Shown piece by piece: positions 35,714-46,400 of a stretch of DNA of 64,000 nt (position 1 is the first letter of the stretch; each line of letters begins with the position of its first letter). The position numbers were made by a program, and so were the translations under genes. Below the pieces are notes generated by a model. That model was not told the DNA's origin. It searched no databases and was given only the letters and a program-made list of their open reading frames with translations. The stretch comes from Cytophaga hutchinsonii ATCC 33406 (GTDB lineage: Bacteria > Bacteroidota > Bacteroidia > Cytophagales > Cytophagaceae). The stretch is from assembly GCF_000014145.1 (NCBI RefSeq), contig NC_008255.1, positions 4,294,001 to 4,358,000 on the forward strand, in the 5' to 3' direction.

Positions 35714-37435
35714 ATGAAGCCTAAGATTAAATTAAGAGGAGCCGAGTACATTGTTCGCATCATTGAATTATTAGATGCACGTGATCTTTTTGCCTACCCG
35801 GGCGGAGCAATTTTACCTATCTACGATGCACTTGCATACAGTAGTTTAAATTGTGTACTCGTGCGTCACGAACAAGGAGCATCCTTCATGGCAAATGGTT
35901 ATGCACGCGTTACAGGCCGTCCGGGCTTTTGCCTGGCAACATCTGGTCCGGGTGCTACCAATTTAGTAACAGGTATTGCTGATGCCTATGCAGATAGCGT
36001 GCCTATGGTTGCTATTACCGGACAGGTTGCATTGCATTTAATCGGCTCTGACGCGTTTCAGGAAACAGATATTACAGGTATCTGCATCCCGATCACGAAG
36101 AAAACATATTTACTTACAGGTCTGGAAAATGCTGCAGAAATCTTCTGCGAAGCATACCGCGTTTCTGTTAGCGGTCGCCCGGGCCCTGTATTGATCGATG
36201 TTCCAAGAAGCATTCAAGGAGAATATGTTGAATTGGATGAAGATTGGGAAAGCAAATTCGTGAAGCCGGAACGTGAAGTTAAAAACAATTTCTCTGATCA
36301 GGACATCGCAGCAGCTGTTGAACTGTTCAAGCAGGCGGAACGCCCGTTGATCTTATGCGGACACGGCATATTGCTGTCAAAAGCATGGGACGAATTGAGA
36401 ACATTTGTACACCGCGAAAATATTCCTGCAATTTCTACCATCTTAGGTATTGGTGCTATGGAACACGATGATCCATTGTACTTCCAGTGGTTAGGTATGC
36501 ATGGTATGAAGTATTGTAACGAAGCGGTACAGAATGCAGATTTGATCGTTGCATGGGGTATCCGTTTTGATGACCGTATTACGGGCAAGCTTGCAGACTT
36601 TGCACCAAAAGCTAAAGTAATACATGTTGATATAGACAGAAGTGAATCAAGTAAAAACGTTCCGACAAACGTTTTCATTAACGGCGATTTGAAAACCGTT
36701 ATTGATCGCATGCCGGATACACGTACGGAGAACAACATTCGCGACAGAGCTGCCTGGTTAGCGAAGTTAAACGAATGGCGTGAAGAGTATCCGTTACAGG
36801 AAGCAGATTACAGCAAGTTTACACAAGTAGCGGCTATACAGCTGCTGGATGAAATGCTGGATCGTTCTGCGGTTGTTGCTACAGACGTTGGTCAACACCA
36901 GATGTGGGCAGCACAATATTGCCAGCGTTTGAAACCAAACCATTTCTTAACGTCAGGCGGACTGGGGTCTATGGGCTTTGGCTTACCGGCAGCTATGGGT
37001 GCACAGGCAGCGTTACCGTTTAACGATGTATGGTGTATCACAGGTGACGGTTCCTTCCAGATGAACATGCAGGAAATGGTTACGTGTGTTCAGGAAAAAT
37101 GGCCTGTGAAGATCTTGATCTTAGATAACAACTATCTTGGAATGGTACGTCAGTGGCAGGAACAATTCTATTCTAAAAACTACAGTGGTGTAAACTTATT
37201 GAATCCGGATTTTGTAATGCTTGCAAAAGCATGCGGCATGGACTCCTGTTATGTAGACAATACAGAAGATTTGAAGAAGGCAATTCAAACTGCTACCGAT
37301 CATAAAGGTCCGTATTTGATTCATGCATACGTAATGAAAGAAGAAAACGTATTGCCAATGGTTGCACCAGGCACATCGCTTTCAGAAACGATTTACTATC
37401 CTGCAAAAGCACAAACTGAAAAAGTTACGAAGTAA
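35714..37435 (+). CDS. ilvB: Acetolactate synthase large subunit
   Basis: 573 residues of the thiamine diphosphate family. VRHEQGASFMANGYAR near 49-64 holds the catalytic glutamate; the cofactor motif GDGSFQMNMQEM and NNYLGMVRQWQ lie near 440-480. It makes acetolactate or acetohydroxybutyrate from pyruvate, first step of valine/isoleucine synthesis. It is the last gene of the cluster: the regulatory small subunit ilvN and ilvC, which usually follow, are absent and a terminator comes next. Other thiamine enzymes are similar, but the context supports IlvB. Confidence 0.93.
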   Translation: MKPKIKLRGAEYIVRIIELLDARDLFAYPGGAILPIYDALAYSSLNCVLVRHEQGASFMANGYARVTGRPGFCLATSGPGATNLVTGIADAYADSVPMVAITGQVALHLIGSDAFQETDITGICIPITKKTYLLTGLENAAEIFCEAYRVSVSGRPGPVLIDVPRSIQGEYVELDEDWESKFVKPEREVKNNFSDQDIAAAVELFKQAERPLILCGHGILLSKAWDELRTFVHRENIPAISTILGIGAMEHDDPLYFQWLGMHGMKYCNEAVQNADLIVAWGIRFDDRITGKLADFAPKAKVIHVDIDRSESSKNVPTNVFINGDLKTVIDRMPDTRTENNIRDRAAWLAKLNEWREEYPLQEADYSKFTQVAAIQLLDEMLDRSAVVATDVGQHQMWAAQYCQRLKPNHFLTSGGLGSMGFGLPAAMGAQAALPFNDVWCITGDGSFQMNMQEMVTCVQEKWPVKILILDNNYLGMVRQWQEQFYSKNYSGVNLLNPDFVMLAKACGMDSCYVDNTEDLKKAIQTATDHKGPYLIHAYVMKEENVLPMVAPGTSLSETIYYPAKAQTEKVTK

Positions 37436-37461
37436 TTTATTCGTGAGATATAAAAATAGAG

Positions 37462-37489
37462 AAGACAGCCCGAAAGGGCTGTCTTTTTT
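37462..37489 (+). terminator. Terminator of the leu-ilv cluster
   Basis: AAGACAGCCC (37462-37471), loop GAAA, GGGCTGTCTT (37476-37485) and a T run. A strong rho-independent terminator 27 bp after ilvB. Confidence 0.92.
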
Positions 37490-37818
37490 GTTAATACTAA
37501 ATACTCGTGTGATATTCCTGTATAACATTTTGACAGATTATTACGGATCAGTTTAAGTAAATAAACGTACCAAAAAGTCATTTTACTTCTTCAGAATACT
37601 GAAGTAATTGTATAAAGTATTGAATATTAGGCAAAATATGTAAAAATAAATTTTAATAATTTATTTGTCAATGATTTAATTTTTAGGGTGTTATAAATTT
37701 GTTAATAGAATTTATGAAAGTCGCAATGCTATTCTGTTAACAAAAGATAATAATTTTGATCCCGCTTGTTGTAATCCATGCAGCTTAAAGTTGTTATAAA
37801 TTCCTATGTAATGCCCCA
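37490..37818. other. AT-rich spacer after the leu-ilv terminator
   Basis: About 330 bp without a gene. TAAATTTG at 37694-37701 matches the -7 box, with TTTG 26 bp upstream (37664-37667), longer than usual; it may serve the following small gene. Confidence 0.4.
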
Positions 37819-38124
37819 ATGAAAAAATTCGTATTTCTGACTCTATTGTTCTTTCCTTTACTATCAAATGCACAAGACACTACCCATACCTCAAGAGGAT
37901 ATAATATTGAACACCATGGTTTGTATTTGCGGGTAGATACTATTCTGCACATTACGCAGGCGGTTTCATTTTTAAGAGGCGCTCATTCGTTTTCGATTAA
38001 ATCAGCTGGCAAATATATGTATAGAAACATAGAGTTAAGATACCGCGAGCCAATCACCATTTGGGACACACACGCAGAAGTACTTGTTGAAAGAAAAAGT
38101 TATACATTCAGCTATATCTACTAA
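37819..38124 (+). CDS. Small exported protein of unknown function
   Basis: 101 residues. A clear signal peptide (KKFVFLTLLFFPLLSNAQ, cut near residue 19) precedes an 82-residue mature part containing RGYNIEHHGLYLRVDTIL and ending TFSYIY. I do not recognise a family. The mature region has strand-like alternation. A gene for a membrane protein follows after 54 bp and may be co-transcribed. Confidence 0.6.
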   Translation: MKKFVFLTLLFFPLLSNAQDTTHTSRGYNIEHHGLYLRVDTILHITQAVSFLRGAHSFSIKSAGKYMYRNIELRYREPITIWDTHAEVLVERKSYTFSYIY

Positions 38125-38178
38125 TAAAAAATTAAGCGTTACATTTAGCAGAACTGTTTCAACAGAATTATTCTATCA

Positions 38179-38775
38179 ATGAAATACATGATCATTCTTC
38201 TGGCTAACTGCTTCTTCATCCTCTACAGCATCATGTTTTTTACCGATCATAAATTTATACCAAAAGAAACAGGTGGACGTATCAGAAACGCACTGTTGCT
38301 GTGCTTAGCTTTATACGTGAGTTATAATGTGCTTTTTATTTATATTCTGAAGAAAGAAAATGAACAAAGTGGCATCATCTATAAAATTGCATCTGGTATA
38401 AAATATGTATCAATAAATAGCTATACATTCATTGAGCCGTTTCAAAAGGAATTTATCATATCACTTGTGATTGCTGCAGCTATCATGATGGTAAGTTTTA
38501 TTTTACTGGGTATGCCTGGAGGGCTTATTATTGGATTACTGCAAAAGATGGGTATTGGCAATAACATTCAAGGGGATAATGTTTGGCCGGCAGCATTATA
38601 TGTTTCCTTAATTTGGCCCTTATGTTTTCCGATTGCTGTATTGACAAAAAATCATTTGATTCAGCAGGGACACATTGACTATGCTTTATTGAGCCTTTAT
38701 TTAAGCGGGTTTTTATGGGTTACAGTTGTTATATCAAGCACATTTTTGTTGTTTGGAAACAGCCCACGATTTTAA
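38179..38775 (+). CDS. Integral membrane protein of unknown function
   Basis: 198 residues with five likely membrane segments (about 4-21, 32-52, 90-113, 135-155, 168-193). No catalytic motif or known family is evident. Its last codons and stop lie inside a palindrome CCCACGATT..AATCGTGGG, so the C-terminus NSPRF is written by repeat DNA; the ancestral end may have differed. It follows the small exported protein gene by 54 bp. Confidence 0.55.
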   Translation: MKYMIILLANCFFILYSIMFFTDHKFIPKETGGRIRNALLLCLALYVSYNVLFIYILKKENEQSGIIYKIASGIKYVSINSYTFIEPFQKEFIISLVIAAAIMMVSFILLGMPGGLIIGLLQKMGIGNNIQGDNVWPAALYVSLIWPLCFPIAVLTKNHLIQQGHIDYALLSLYLSGFLWVTVVISSTFLLFGNSPRF

Positions 38776-38802
38776 TCGTGGGATAAGTTTAATCGTAGGA
38801 TA
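38763..38802 (+). repeat. Palindrome containing the stop codon, with adjacent partial copy
   Basis: CCCACGATT (38763-38771) and AATCGTGGG (38774-38782) form a 9-bp stem; the stop TAA is at 38773-38775. TTTAATCGTGGGATA (38771-38785) is repeated as TTTAATCGTAGGATA (38788-38802) with one change. Confidence 0.65.
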
Positions 38803-38947
38803 CCGGGTAGTGTAATATAAAATACATTTCAATTTTTGTGACATAGTTACATCAAAACAATCAACTTTTACATCATCTCCATATTGAAAATTTATTTTTT
38901 ATAATGTTTCCTAAATAAAATAATTTAATTGTAACTTAATATAAGAG

Positions 38948-38982
38948 CTTCTGAAGGTACCTGTTCATGGTACTTTCAGAAG
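38948..38982 (+). other. Hairpin in the leader of the DUF748 gene
   Basis: CTTCTGAAGGTACC (38948-38961) pairs with GGTACTTTCAGAAG (38969-38982), one G-T pair, 7-nt loop. It lacks a strong T run and lies 33 nt before the next ATG, so it may be a weak terminator or a leader hairpin. Confidence 0.4.
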
Positions 38983-39015
38983 TATAAGTATTTTATTGAA
39001 TTAAATCATACAGCT

Positions 39016-40155
39016 ATGAGCTTTTACCAGAGAATGTCAAAAAAGAAAAAAATCATTACCATCACCCTTACTGTGATTATTGTTGCATTGATTATTTTCC
39101 GTTTACTGCTCCCGACAATTGTTAAAAATTATCTGAACAAAACGCTGGCCGATATGGGTGAATACAGCGGGCATGTGGAAGACGTTGACATCTGGCTGAT
39201 ACGAGGTGCATACGTAATTAATGGGCTTGAAATTAATAAAACTACAGGTAAAGTACCCGTTCCATTTTTAGTTGCACCTAAGATAGACTTGGCTGTAGAA
39301 TGGAAAGCGCTATTTAAAGGAGCTGTCAAAGCGAAAGTAGCATTTTTTGATCCGGTATTAACTTTTGTAGCAGGTCCCACTAAAGAAACTTCTCAGACAG
39401 GTGCAGATGGAGATTGGACAGAAGCATTAGATAAGTTATTGCCGATTGAAATCAACAGATTTGAAATACATAACGGCAAAATCAAATACAATGATTTTCA
39501 TGCCAGTCCGAAGGTGGACATATTTGTAAATCAATTTGAATTGCTATTGACAAATATTACAAATGTTGAAGATAAAGAAAAAGCTCTGCCTTCTGATCTG
39601 ACCGTAAGCGGCAGCTCAATAGGAGGCGGTAATCTGTCAATCTTAGGCCAGGTGAATTTGCTTAAACAAGTGCCTGATGCGGATATAAACATGAAGTTTA
39701 CAGATATTCAATTGAAAGCCTTAAATGATTTTGCTAAGGCATATGGCAAGTTTGATTTTGAAAAAGGAAAGCTGTCTATATTCAGTGAAATGTCTGTAAA
39801 AAATTCAAATGTGCAAGGGTATGTAAAACCTGTGCTTGAAGATGTAGATGTACTTGACTGGGATCAGGATGGGCCTACCTTTTTACAAAAAGTCTGGCAA
39901 GCAGCTATTGGAACGACGTTTGCTGTATTTAAGAATCATCGTAAAGACCGTTTCGCTACTAAAGTGCCGATTGAAGGCAAGCTGGATGATAAAATTGATA
40001 CAGACATATTCACAACAGTCGTGCGTGTTGTAAAAAATGCCTTTATCGAAGCTTATCAAAAAACGATTGATGATTCGGTCTCTTTTAACAATAATGGAGA
40101 AGTGAAAGAAAAGAAATTCCTGTTTTTTAAAGTAAAAGAGAAGGAAGACGAATAA
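39016..40155 (+). CDS. DUF748 / AsmA-like envelope protein
   Basis: 379 residues. A basic N-terminus and one membrane segment (about 12-30) precede a long periplasmic region with AsmA-like beta repeats, such as EINRFEIHNGKIKYND and DLTVSGSSIGGGNLSILG, matching the DUF748 family. These belong to the wider AsmA-like group linked to envelope lipid transport or outer-membrane assembly; the precise role is unknown. The C-terminal tail is charged (KVKEKEDE). It probably forms its own transcript. Confidence 0.72.
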   Translation: MSFYQRMSKKKKIITITLTVIIVALIIFRLLLPTIVKNYLNKTLADMGEYSGHVEDVDIWLIRGAYVINGLEINKTTGKVPVPFLVAPKIDLAVEWKALFKGAVKAKVAFFDPVLTFVAGPTKETSQTGADGDWTEALDKLLPIEINRFEIHNGKIKYNDFHASPKVDIFVNQFELLLTNITNVEDKEKALPSDLTVSGSSIGGGNLSILGQVNLLKQVPDADINMKFTDIQLKALNDFAKAYGKFDFEKGKLSIFSEMSVKNSNVQGYVKPVLEDVDVLDWDQDGPTFLQKVWQAAIGTTFAVFKNHRKDRFATKVPIEGKLDDKIDTDIFTTVVRVVKNAFIEAYQKTIDDSVSFNNNGEVKEKKFLFFKVKEKEDE

Positions 40156-40260
40156 GTACACAGAATATTGTATTTAAAAAGAGAAGAAAGAACGGATTCA
40201 GCAAATAAATTTGCCGGATGAATATTTCAACTAAGCCGTTACTTCTGAACCAAAAAAATA

Positions 40261-40311
40261 GTTAAATTACCCATGTCATTCATATACAGATTGAATGGCA
40301 TGGGTAATTAA
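40261..40311 (+). other. Hairpin just upstream of the GAF gene
   Basis: AATTACCCATGTCATTCA (about 40265-40282) pairs with TGAATGGCATGGGTAATT (40292-40309), one G-T pair. It ends about 17 nt before the TTG start of the GAF gene and could terminate the previous transcript or affect initiation at the TTG. Confidence 0.45.
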
Positions 40312-40327
40312 CTAACTATATTTTCTA

Positions 40328-42604
40328 TTGAAAACATTATCGGTGAATGTTCCTTTTCGTTTTGCATTTTCCTTGCATTGGGAACTTTCTTTTAAACCGT
40401 ATTTGAAATTCATTGAAGCGCAGATCGAAGAATCTGATAACATTATCTATAAAGCATATCTCCAATCAATCGCTTCGGTATTACATACAAATCCTGAATT
40501 ACTAAAACCGATAAAAGACTGGTCAATCCTGAATCCCTTCACGGATCTGATTGATTTGATTCATCTCAATCATATTTCATATCAGGGTTCTAATCATTTA
40601 TACGCAATCGGCACACCCTCTTCACCGATGAAATTTTTTTCCTATTCAAAAGAATTTAAAAAACTTATTTCTGACGTAGACGGCAATCTGAAATTGCGTT
40701 TGCATGACAGTTTTGTGAATGAGGAATATACACGGAGACTTTACATGGATATTCTATATAAATGTTATGGCGTGAAGGATATTCTGCAGCACTCTTCTCA
40801 AACCTTACTGCGATTAACAGACAATGACGAAGGATTTAAGCGACATTATCATTTTGTAACAAACAATCAATTTGTAGACATTAATTATTCAGGTGCGTTG
40901 CCTGCATTGAATGAGGAATGGATTGAATACGCGAAGGGAAATATTGAATCGATTAAAGAAATTAAAAATCAATTGCCGCTTGCCGGTTTTGGTTTGGAAG
41001 GATTTATTCTTTTTACAATTAAAGACGAAACCATTTCTGAATCAGTAAATGAACTGAGAGAAAACGTCGCTACGATGCATACCATGTCGCGTAAGGAAGC
41101 CTACCTGCGAATCAAAAACAATACACTGTCTTTATTGCAAAATAGTACGCTGGAAGTAGGCTTTCTGCCATTGATCGACATTAACAAAAAAATATTTTAT
41201 CACAAATCATTTAACTATACCAGCATCTTATTTAAAGTTCTCCAGAAACAGTTAACAACAGCTGAGTTAAATGATTTTTTAGGACGCTTTATTGAAATGT
41301 GTTCCATCAGCCAGGAATATCCGATTCATATTTTTCAACATAAAAATGAAGAAGTAAAACTGGAACTGGCAACGTATTTAATAGAAGAAGGAATTAAGAG
41401 TTTTACCATCATACCGGTATTTCATCAACAGGATCTCATAGGTGTTATTGAGCTTGCCAGCACAGTAGAAGAAAAAATTTCCCTGGATGATGTACGTAAG
41501 ATAGAATCTGCTATGCCGATGTATTCAGAGTTTATCGTGTATCAAACGAATAAACTGCATGAACAGATGGAATCCTTTATTATGCATAATTATACGGCCA
41601 TTCAATCGGTTGTAGAATGGAAGTTTAATGAAGTTGCCTGGCATACAATGCAAAAAGCTCCAAATGCAAAACTGCCGGATATTTCATTCAAAGAGCTTAC
41701 ACCATTTTATGGAGCTGTTGATATTAAAAATTCATCTATCGAACGGCAAAAAGCAATCCGGAAAGATTCCGAGAAGAACTTAAAAAAATTAGAAGAATTT
41801 TTATCCAAATACGGCGATACAGAAACTACTTCACAGGAACACTTGAGTAACTGGCAGGATTCGCTGGAAGAAAGCCTGGCAGATGAACAGGAACTGAATC
41901 TTCGGTTGTTTATTGAAAAAGCGTCTCAGGATTTGCTGGAAAATTATCCTGATGTAGATATTGAATTTTCAAATGAAGAAGAATTGAGTTATGAGCAGAG
42001 TTTATTCAGTATCAATAATGCACTAAAAGAAGTGCTGGATGTGCAGGAACAAAAACTGAAAAAACTGATTCCGGTTTATTTTGATAAATTCAGAACAGAC
42101 GGCTGGGAATATACAATCTACGCTGGACAATCCCTGAGTCCTGACATTCATATTACTCCGGAAATGATTGTATCTGTTAAAAAATGGGAGCTTGAAACCA
42201 TGCTGCACATGGGTTTGGTGGCATCTGCCATGCATAAAAAAGTGATCTATAAACTTGAAACAACGCAGTTAATATTAGCCAATACAAGTCCGCTGGACAT
42301 TCGTTTCCGTGCAGACGAACATCGGTTTGATGTAGAAGGATCATACAGCATCCGGTATGAAGTTATAAAAAAGCGTATTGATAAAGTTTACATACGCGAC
42401 ACACACGAACGATTAACACAGCCGGGTAAAATTGCTATTGTATACCTGTATTCAAATGAAATGGACGCATATATGAATTTGATTGATGAATACATTCAAC
42501 AGGGTTTATTAGAGGAAAAGATTGAACAGCTGGAACTGGAAGATGTGCAGGGAGTGGTAGGGTTAAAAGCTATTCGCGTAGCCATGAAAATGTCGAAACA
42601 ATGA
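40328..42604 (+). CDS. GAF-domain protein, first gene of a four-gene operon
   Basis: 758 residues from a TTG at 40328; the next in-frame methionine is about 100 residues in, so TTG is most likely. Residues about 265-420 look like a GAF domain (FLPLIDINKKIFYHKSF ... SFTIIPVFHQQDLIGVIELAS). The N-terminal 250 residues are unassigned and a charged coiled-coil-like stretch follows (about 470-550). No output domain such as a kinase or cyclase is visible. There is no signal peptide, so it is probably cytoplasmic. It overlaps the next gene by 4 bp (ATGA). Confidence 0.68.
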   Translation: MKTLSVNVPFRFAFSLHWELSFKPYLKFIEAQIEESDNIIYKAYLQSIASVLHTNPELLKPIKDWSILNPFTDLIDLIHLNHISYQGSNHLYAIGTPSSPMKFFSYSKEFKKLISDVDGNLKLRLHDSFVNEEYTRRLYMDILYKCYGVKDILQHSSQTLLRLTDNDEGFKRHYHFVTNNQFVDINYSGALPALNEEWIEYAKGNIESIKEIKNQLPLAGFGLEGFILFTIKDETISESVNELRENVATMHTMSRKEAYLRIKNNTLSLLQNSTLEVGFLPLIDINKKIFYHKSFNYTSILFKVLQKQLTTAELNDFLGRFIEMCSISQEYPIHIFQHKNEEVKLELATYLIEEGIKSFTIIPVFHQQDLIGVIELASTVEEKISLDDVRKIESAMPMYSEFIVYQTNKLHEQMESFIMHNYTAIQSVVEWKFNEVAWHTMQKAPNAKLPDISFKELTPFYGAVDIKNSSIERQKAIRKDSEKNLKKLEEFLSKYGDTETTSQEHLSNWQDSLEESLADEQELNLRLFIEKASQDLLENYPDVDIEFSNEEELSYEQSLFSINNALKEVLDVQEQKLKKLIPVYFDKFRTDGWEYTIYAGQSLSPDIHITPEMIVSVKKWELETMLHMGLVASAMHKKVIYKLETTQLILANTSPLDIRFRADEHRFDVEGSYSIRYEVIKKRIDKVYIRDTHERLTQPGKIAIVYLYSNEMDAYMNLIDEYIQQGLLEEKIEQLELEDVQGVVGLKAIRVAMKMSKQ

Positions 42605-43431
42605 ATATAAAAAATAACATAGTTCATATTTTTACCGCCGCTTTTTTAATAGCAGCTTGCGGAGCAGATAAAAGCAATACATTCAAGATTAATGGGTATA
42701 ACTGCGAAGCATTAGAAGCAGTTGAATTGGAAGAGCCTTTAAAAGAAATTTCAGGACTCGCGTATGATGTAAAACGAAATGAATTTCTAGCTATTAATGA
42801 TGAACAGGGAATAGTGTTTACACTGGATTCTAAAACATTCGGCATTAAGAATAAAATTCACTTTGGTGAAAAAGGCGATTACGAAGAAATTCAATTTTCA
42901 GGCAATACTATTTACGTGCTCCGCAGCGACGGTACTATTTTTAAAATGCAGTATGATGGCAAAGATATTTCCGCTGTAACAACGTTCAGTTATGAAGGAT
43001 CAAAGGCTGAATACGAATCTTTTTATGTAAGTGAAGCTGCAAATGAACTGGTATTGATTCCTAAAAATTCCAAAGAAGCAAAAACTAATAAGGTTACAAC
43101 AGCATATGTTATCGATGCCACTACTGGTAAACACCTTTCCAAAGAAGACGCTAACATTGATTGGCAACGATTAAAAAATGCATGTATGCTTCATCCGTCG
43201 GCGGTTGCAGTTCAATCACAAACCAAAGAAATATATGTATTGGCTTCGATTGAAAAATTACTGCTTGTTTTAGATGCATCCGGAAATGTACGTGCAGAAT
43301 ATGTATTGCCGGCTTCAATGTTTCAGCAGCCTGAAGGAATAACCTTTGATGAAAATCAGAATATGTACATATCCAATGAGGCAGCCGGGTTCAGCCCGAC
43401 CATCATTAAAATACCCATTCAAAAAAAATAA
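42601..43431 (+). CDS. SdiA-regulated family lipoprotein
   Basis: 276 residues with a lipoprotein signal (TAAFLIAACG, cysteine 20) and a beta-propeller-like body: EPLKEISGLAYDVKRNEFLAINDEQG, then YEEIQFSGNTIYVLRSDGTIF and QPEGITFDENQNMYISNE near the end, the pattern of the SdiA-regulated domain family. The family's function is not established. It overlaps the GAF gene by 4 bp and precedes the phosphoesterase-barrel gene by 5 bp. It probably faces the periplasm on the outer membrane. Confidence 0.8.
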   Translation: MNIKNNIVHIFTAAFLIAACGADKSNTFKINGYNCEALEAVELEEPLKEISGLAYDVKRNEFLAINDEQGIVFTLDSKTFGIKNKIHFGEKGDYEEIQFSGNTIYVLRSDGTIFKMQYDGKDISAVTTFSYEGSKAEYESFYVSEAANELVLIPKNSKEAKTNKVTTAYVIDATTGKHLSKEDANIDWQRLKNACMLHPSAVAVQSQTKEIYVLASIEKLLLVLDASGNVRAEYVLPASMFQQPEGITFDENQNMYISNEAAGFSPTIIKIPIQKK

Positions 43432-43436
43432 CATAT

Positions 43437-46400
43437 ATGCTTTTAGTAAAGCACAATATAGTCCGTCAAGCCGCGGTTCTCTGCCTGTTGGCTTTTTCAT
43501 TTATAGCTTCTGCACAAGTTTCCCCAGAGCCGTTTATTACACACAGGTTTGTGTTGATTGGTGATGCAGGGAGATTATTAAATGGCAGAAGTATTGTACC
43601 GGAAGCTGTTGCCAGACATATTAATCAAACAGACAGTACAGCAACCATTTTATTTTTAGGGGATAATGTGTATGAAAAGGGATTGCCGGACAAAGAAGAC
43701 AACAACTATGAAGCTTATACAGAAGTACTATCGAAACAATTGCTTCCGTTCGATTCGCATGCTGCAAACGTTTATATATTGCCCGGTAATCATGACTGGC
43801 AGAAAAGCGGTCCTGAAGGTTGGGAACGCATCAAACGCCAGGCTGCATGGGTAGACAGCCTGCATAAAAGCAATATTATTTTTATGCCAAAAGAAGGTTG
43901 TCCCGGTCCGGAAGAAATAACTATTAATGACAGCATAACGCTGGTTATACTGGATACACAATGGTGGCTGCATCCGTTTGATAAACCAGGTATAGATAGT
44001 GATTGTGCCTGTAAAACAGAAGAGGATGTAATCAATGCGTTAAAAAATATTGCATATCGCAACAGAAACAAACGGATTATTTTTACATCACACCAGCCGA
44101 TGCGCAGCTATGGTATCCATGGCGGCTATTATACGTTGAAACAGCATATGTTCCCGTTTACAGAGATGGCTGATAATGCATATATTCCATTGCCAGTGTT
44201 AGGGTCTTTATATCCATTGGTTCGAGGAACATTCGGTAACATTCAGGATTTAAAACATCCGGAATACCGAAGCATGGTTTCACGCATTGAAGAGGCAATG
44301 TCTGCAGCTCCTGATGTGATCTATGCAGGCGGTCACGACCATTCGCTGCAGCTTATTCAGGAAGGGACACAAAGTTATATTGTGAGCGGCTCAGGCATAA
44401 ACAGAGAGCGTGTTAAAAAAGGCAAAAATGCTTCTTATGTTTCAGACCAGAGAGGCTTTGTTGAACTTGTATACAGATCAGACGGAAGTGAGCAGGTTGT
44501 TATCTATGAAGTAGATGAGCAGGCTAATTACAGAATAGCATACGATACTGTGCTGCCCATGAAGCCACTGCCCAAAGAAATTCCATTGACAGCAGAAACA
44601 GATATTCAGCAGGACAGTATTACGGTTGCTATTGCTCCGGAATATGATCACGTAAACAATGCACATCGTTTTTGGTTTGGTGAAAATTATCGTAAGATCT
44701 GGGCAACACCAGTTACACTTACTGTTTTTTATATTGAGAAAGAAGGCTTGCAGATTTTGCAGCAAGGCGGTGGGCAACAGACGAAGTCGCTTCGTATGGT
44801 AGATGCTGCAGGAAAAGAATGGGTACTTCGTACGGTTCAAAAAGACCCGGCGAAAGCATTGCCTGAAAACTTGAGAGGTACTGTTGCGAAGAACATTGTT
44901 CAGGATCAGATCTCTGCTGCGCAGCCATACGCGCCGTTAACAGTACCCATCCTTGCTGAAGCACTAGGCGTACCTCATGCCAATCCTCAAATTGTATTTG
45001 TGCCGAATGACCCTGCATTAGGTATGTACCGGGCTGAATTTGCCAACAGCATTTGCATATTTGAAGAGCGGCAACCAACATCCAACGGTGCTGTCAGAAC
45101 CTATAACACAACAAAAGTGCTGGAGAAACTGCAGGAAGACAACGACAATCTGATTGATGAAAAGGCTGTGCTTACTGCACGTATGCTCGACTTGCTTATT
45201 GGTGATTGGGACAGGCATGAAGACCAATGGCGCTGGCAGAAAACAATAGATGGTAAGCGATCCGTTTATGCACCTATACCGAGAGACCGCGATCAAACGT
45301 ATTTTGTCAATTCCGGTATACTGCCCTACATTGCTTCCCGAAAGTGGGCCATGCCTAAAATACAGGGCTTTGATGAAAAGATCAGGGATGTTAACGGCTT
45401 CATGTTTAACGCGCGGTATTTTGACCGGTTTTTTTTACATGAACTTAATGATACGGAATGGATAAAAGTATTGAAGCATTTGCAGACAACGCTGACAGAT
45501 TCCATAGTAACAGAAGCCGTACATCAACTGCCAGACAGTGTATATGCGCAATGCGGCGATCAGATACGCGATAATTTAATTGCACGAAGAAATGCATTGT
45601 TAAAAAACGGACTTAAATTTTACGCTTTTTTAGCACAAACGGTGGAGATTCCCGGTTCAGACAAAAATGACTTTTTTGAATTAACGTATCAGAACAAAGG
45701 CGACATACGTTTAAAAGTTTATAAAATCAAAAAAGACGGAAGCAAAGGGAATGTTTTTTATGAACGCACCTTTAATAAAAAAGTAACAAAAGAAATCCGA
45801 TTGTACGGCAGGGGTGGCGAAGATGTATTTGAAGTAACCGGCAAAGGACGGTCTCCCATAAAAGTGCGAATGGTCGGCGGTTCAGAAAAAGATTCATTTA
45901 ATATAAACGCTGCAGTTCACAGTAGAAAAAACCTTATTATATACGATCGGTCTGACAAAGAAAATGAATTTCCGAAATGCTCAAAAGCAATCATACACAA
46001 AAGTACACATCCGGAAATAAACGAATACAATGGACGTACGTTTAAGTACAATCAGTTGCTGCCACAGGCTGCAGGCGGTTACAATTTCGATGATGGCATC
46101 TGGCTTGGTGCAGGTATACAGTATACCAAACATGGCTTCAGAAAAGAGCCGTATGCACAGCGTCATCGGTTATTGCTTGGCCATGCACTCGCCACTAAAG
46201 CAACAAATGTTAAGTATTCCGGACATTTTGTTAAGTTCATTGGCAACAATGACCTGAAAATAAATTTTGATGCACGCGCTCCAGATAACGTTTCTAACTT
46301 TTTTGGCATAGGCAATGAAACAGAATTTGTAAAAAATGGCGACAATCCTATTACCTATTACCGTACACGATATAACCTGATCACGGCTCAAATAAAACTG

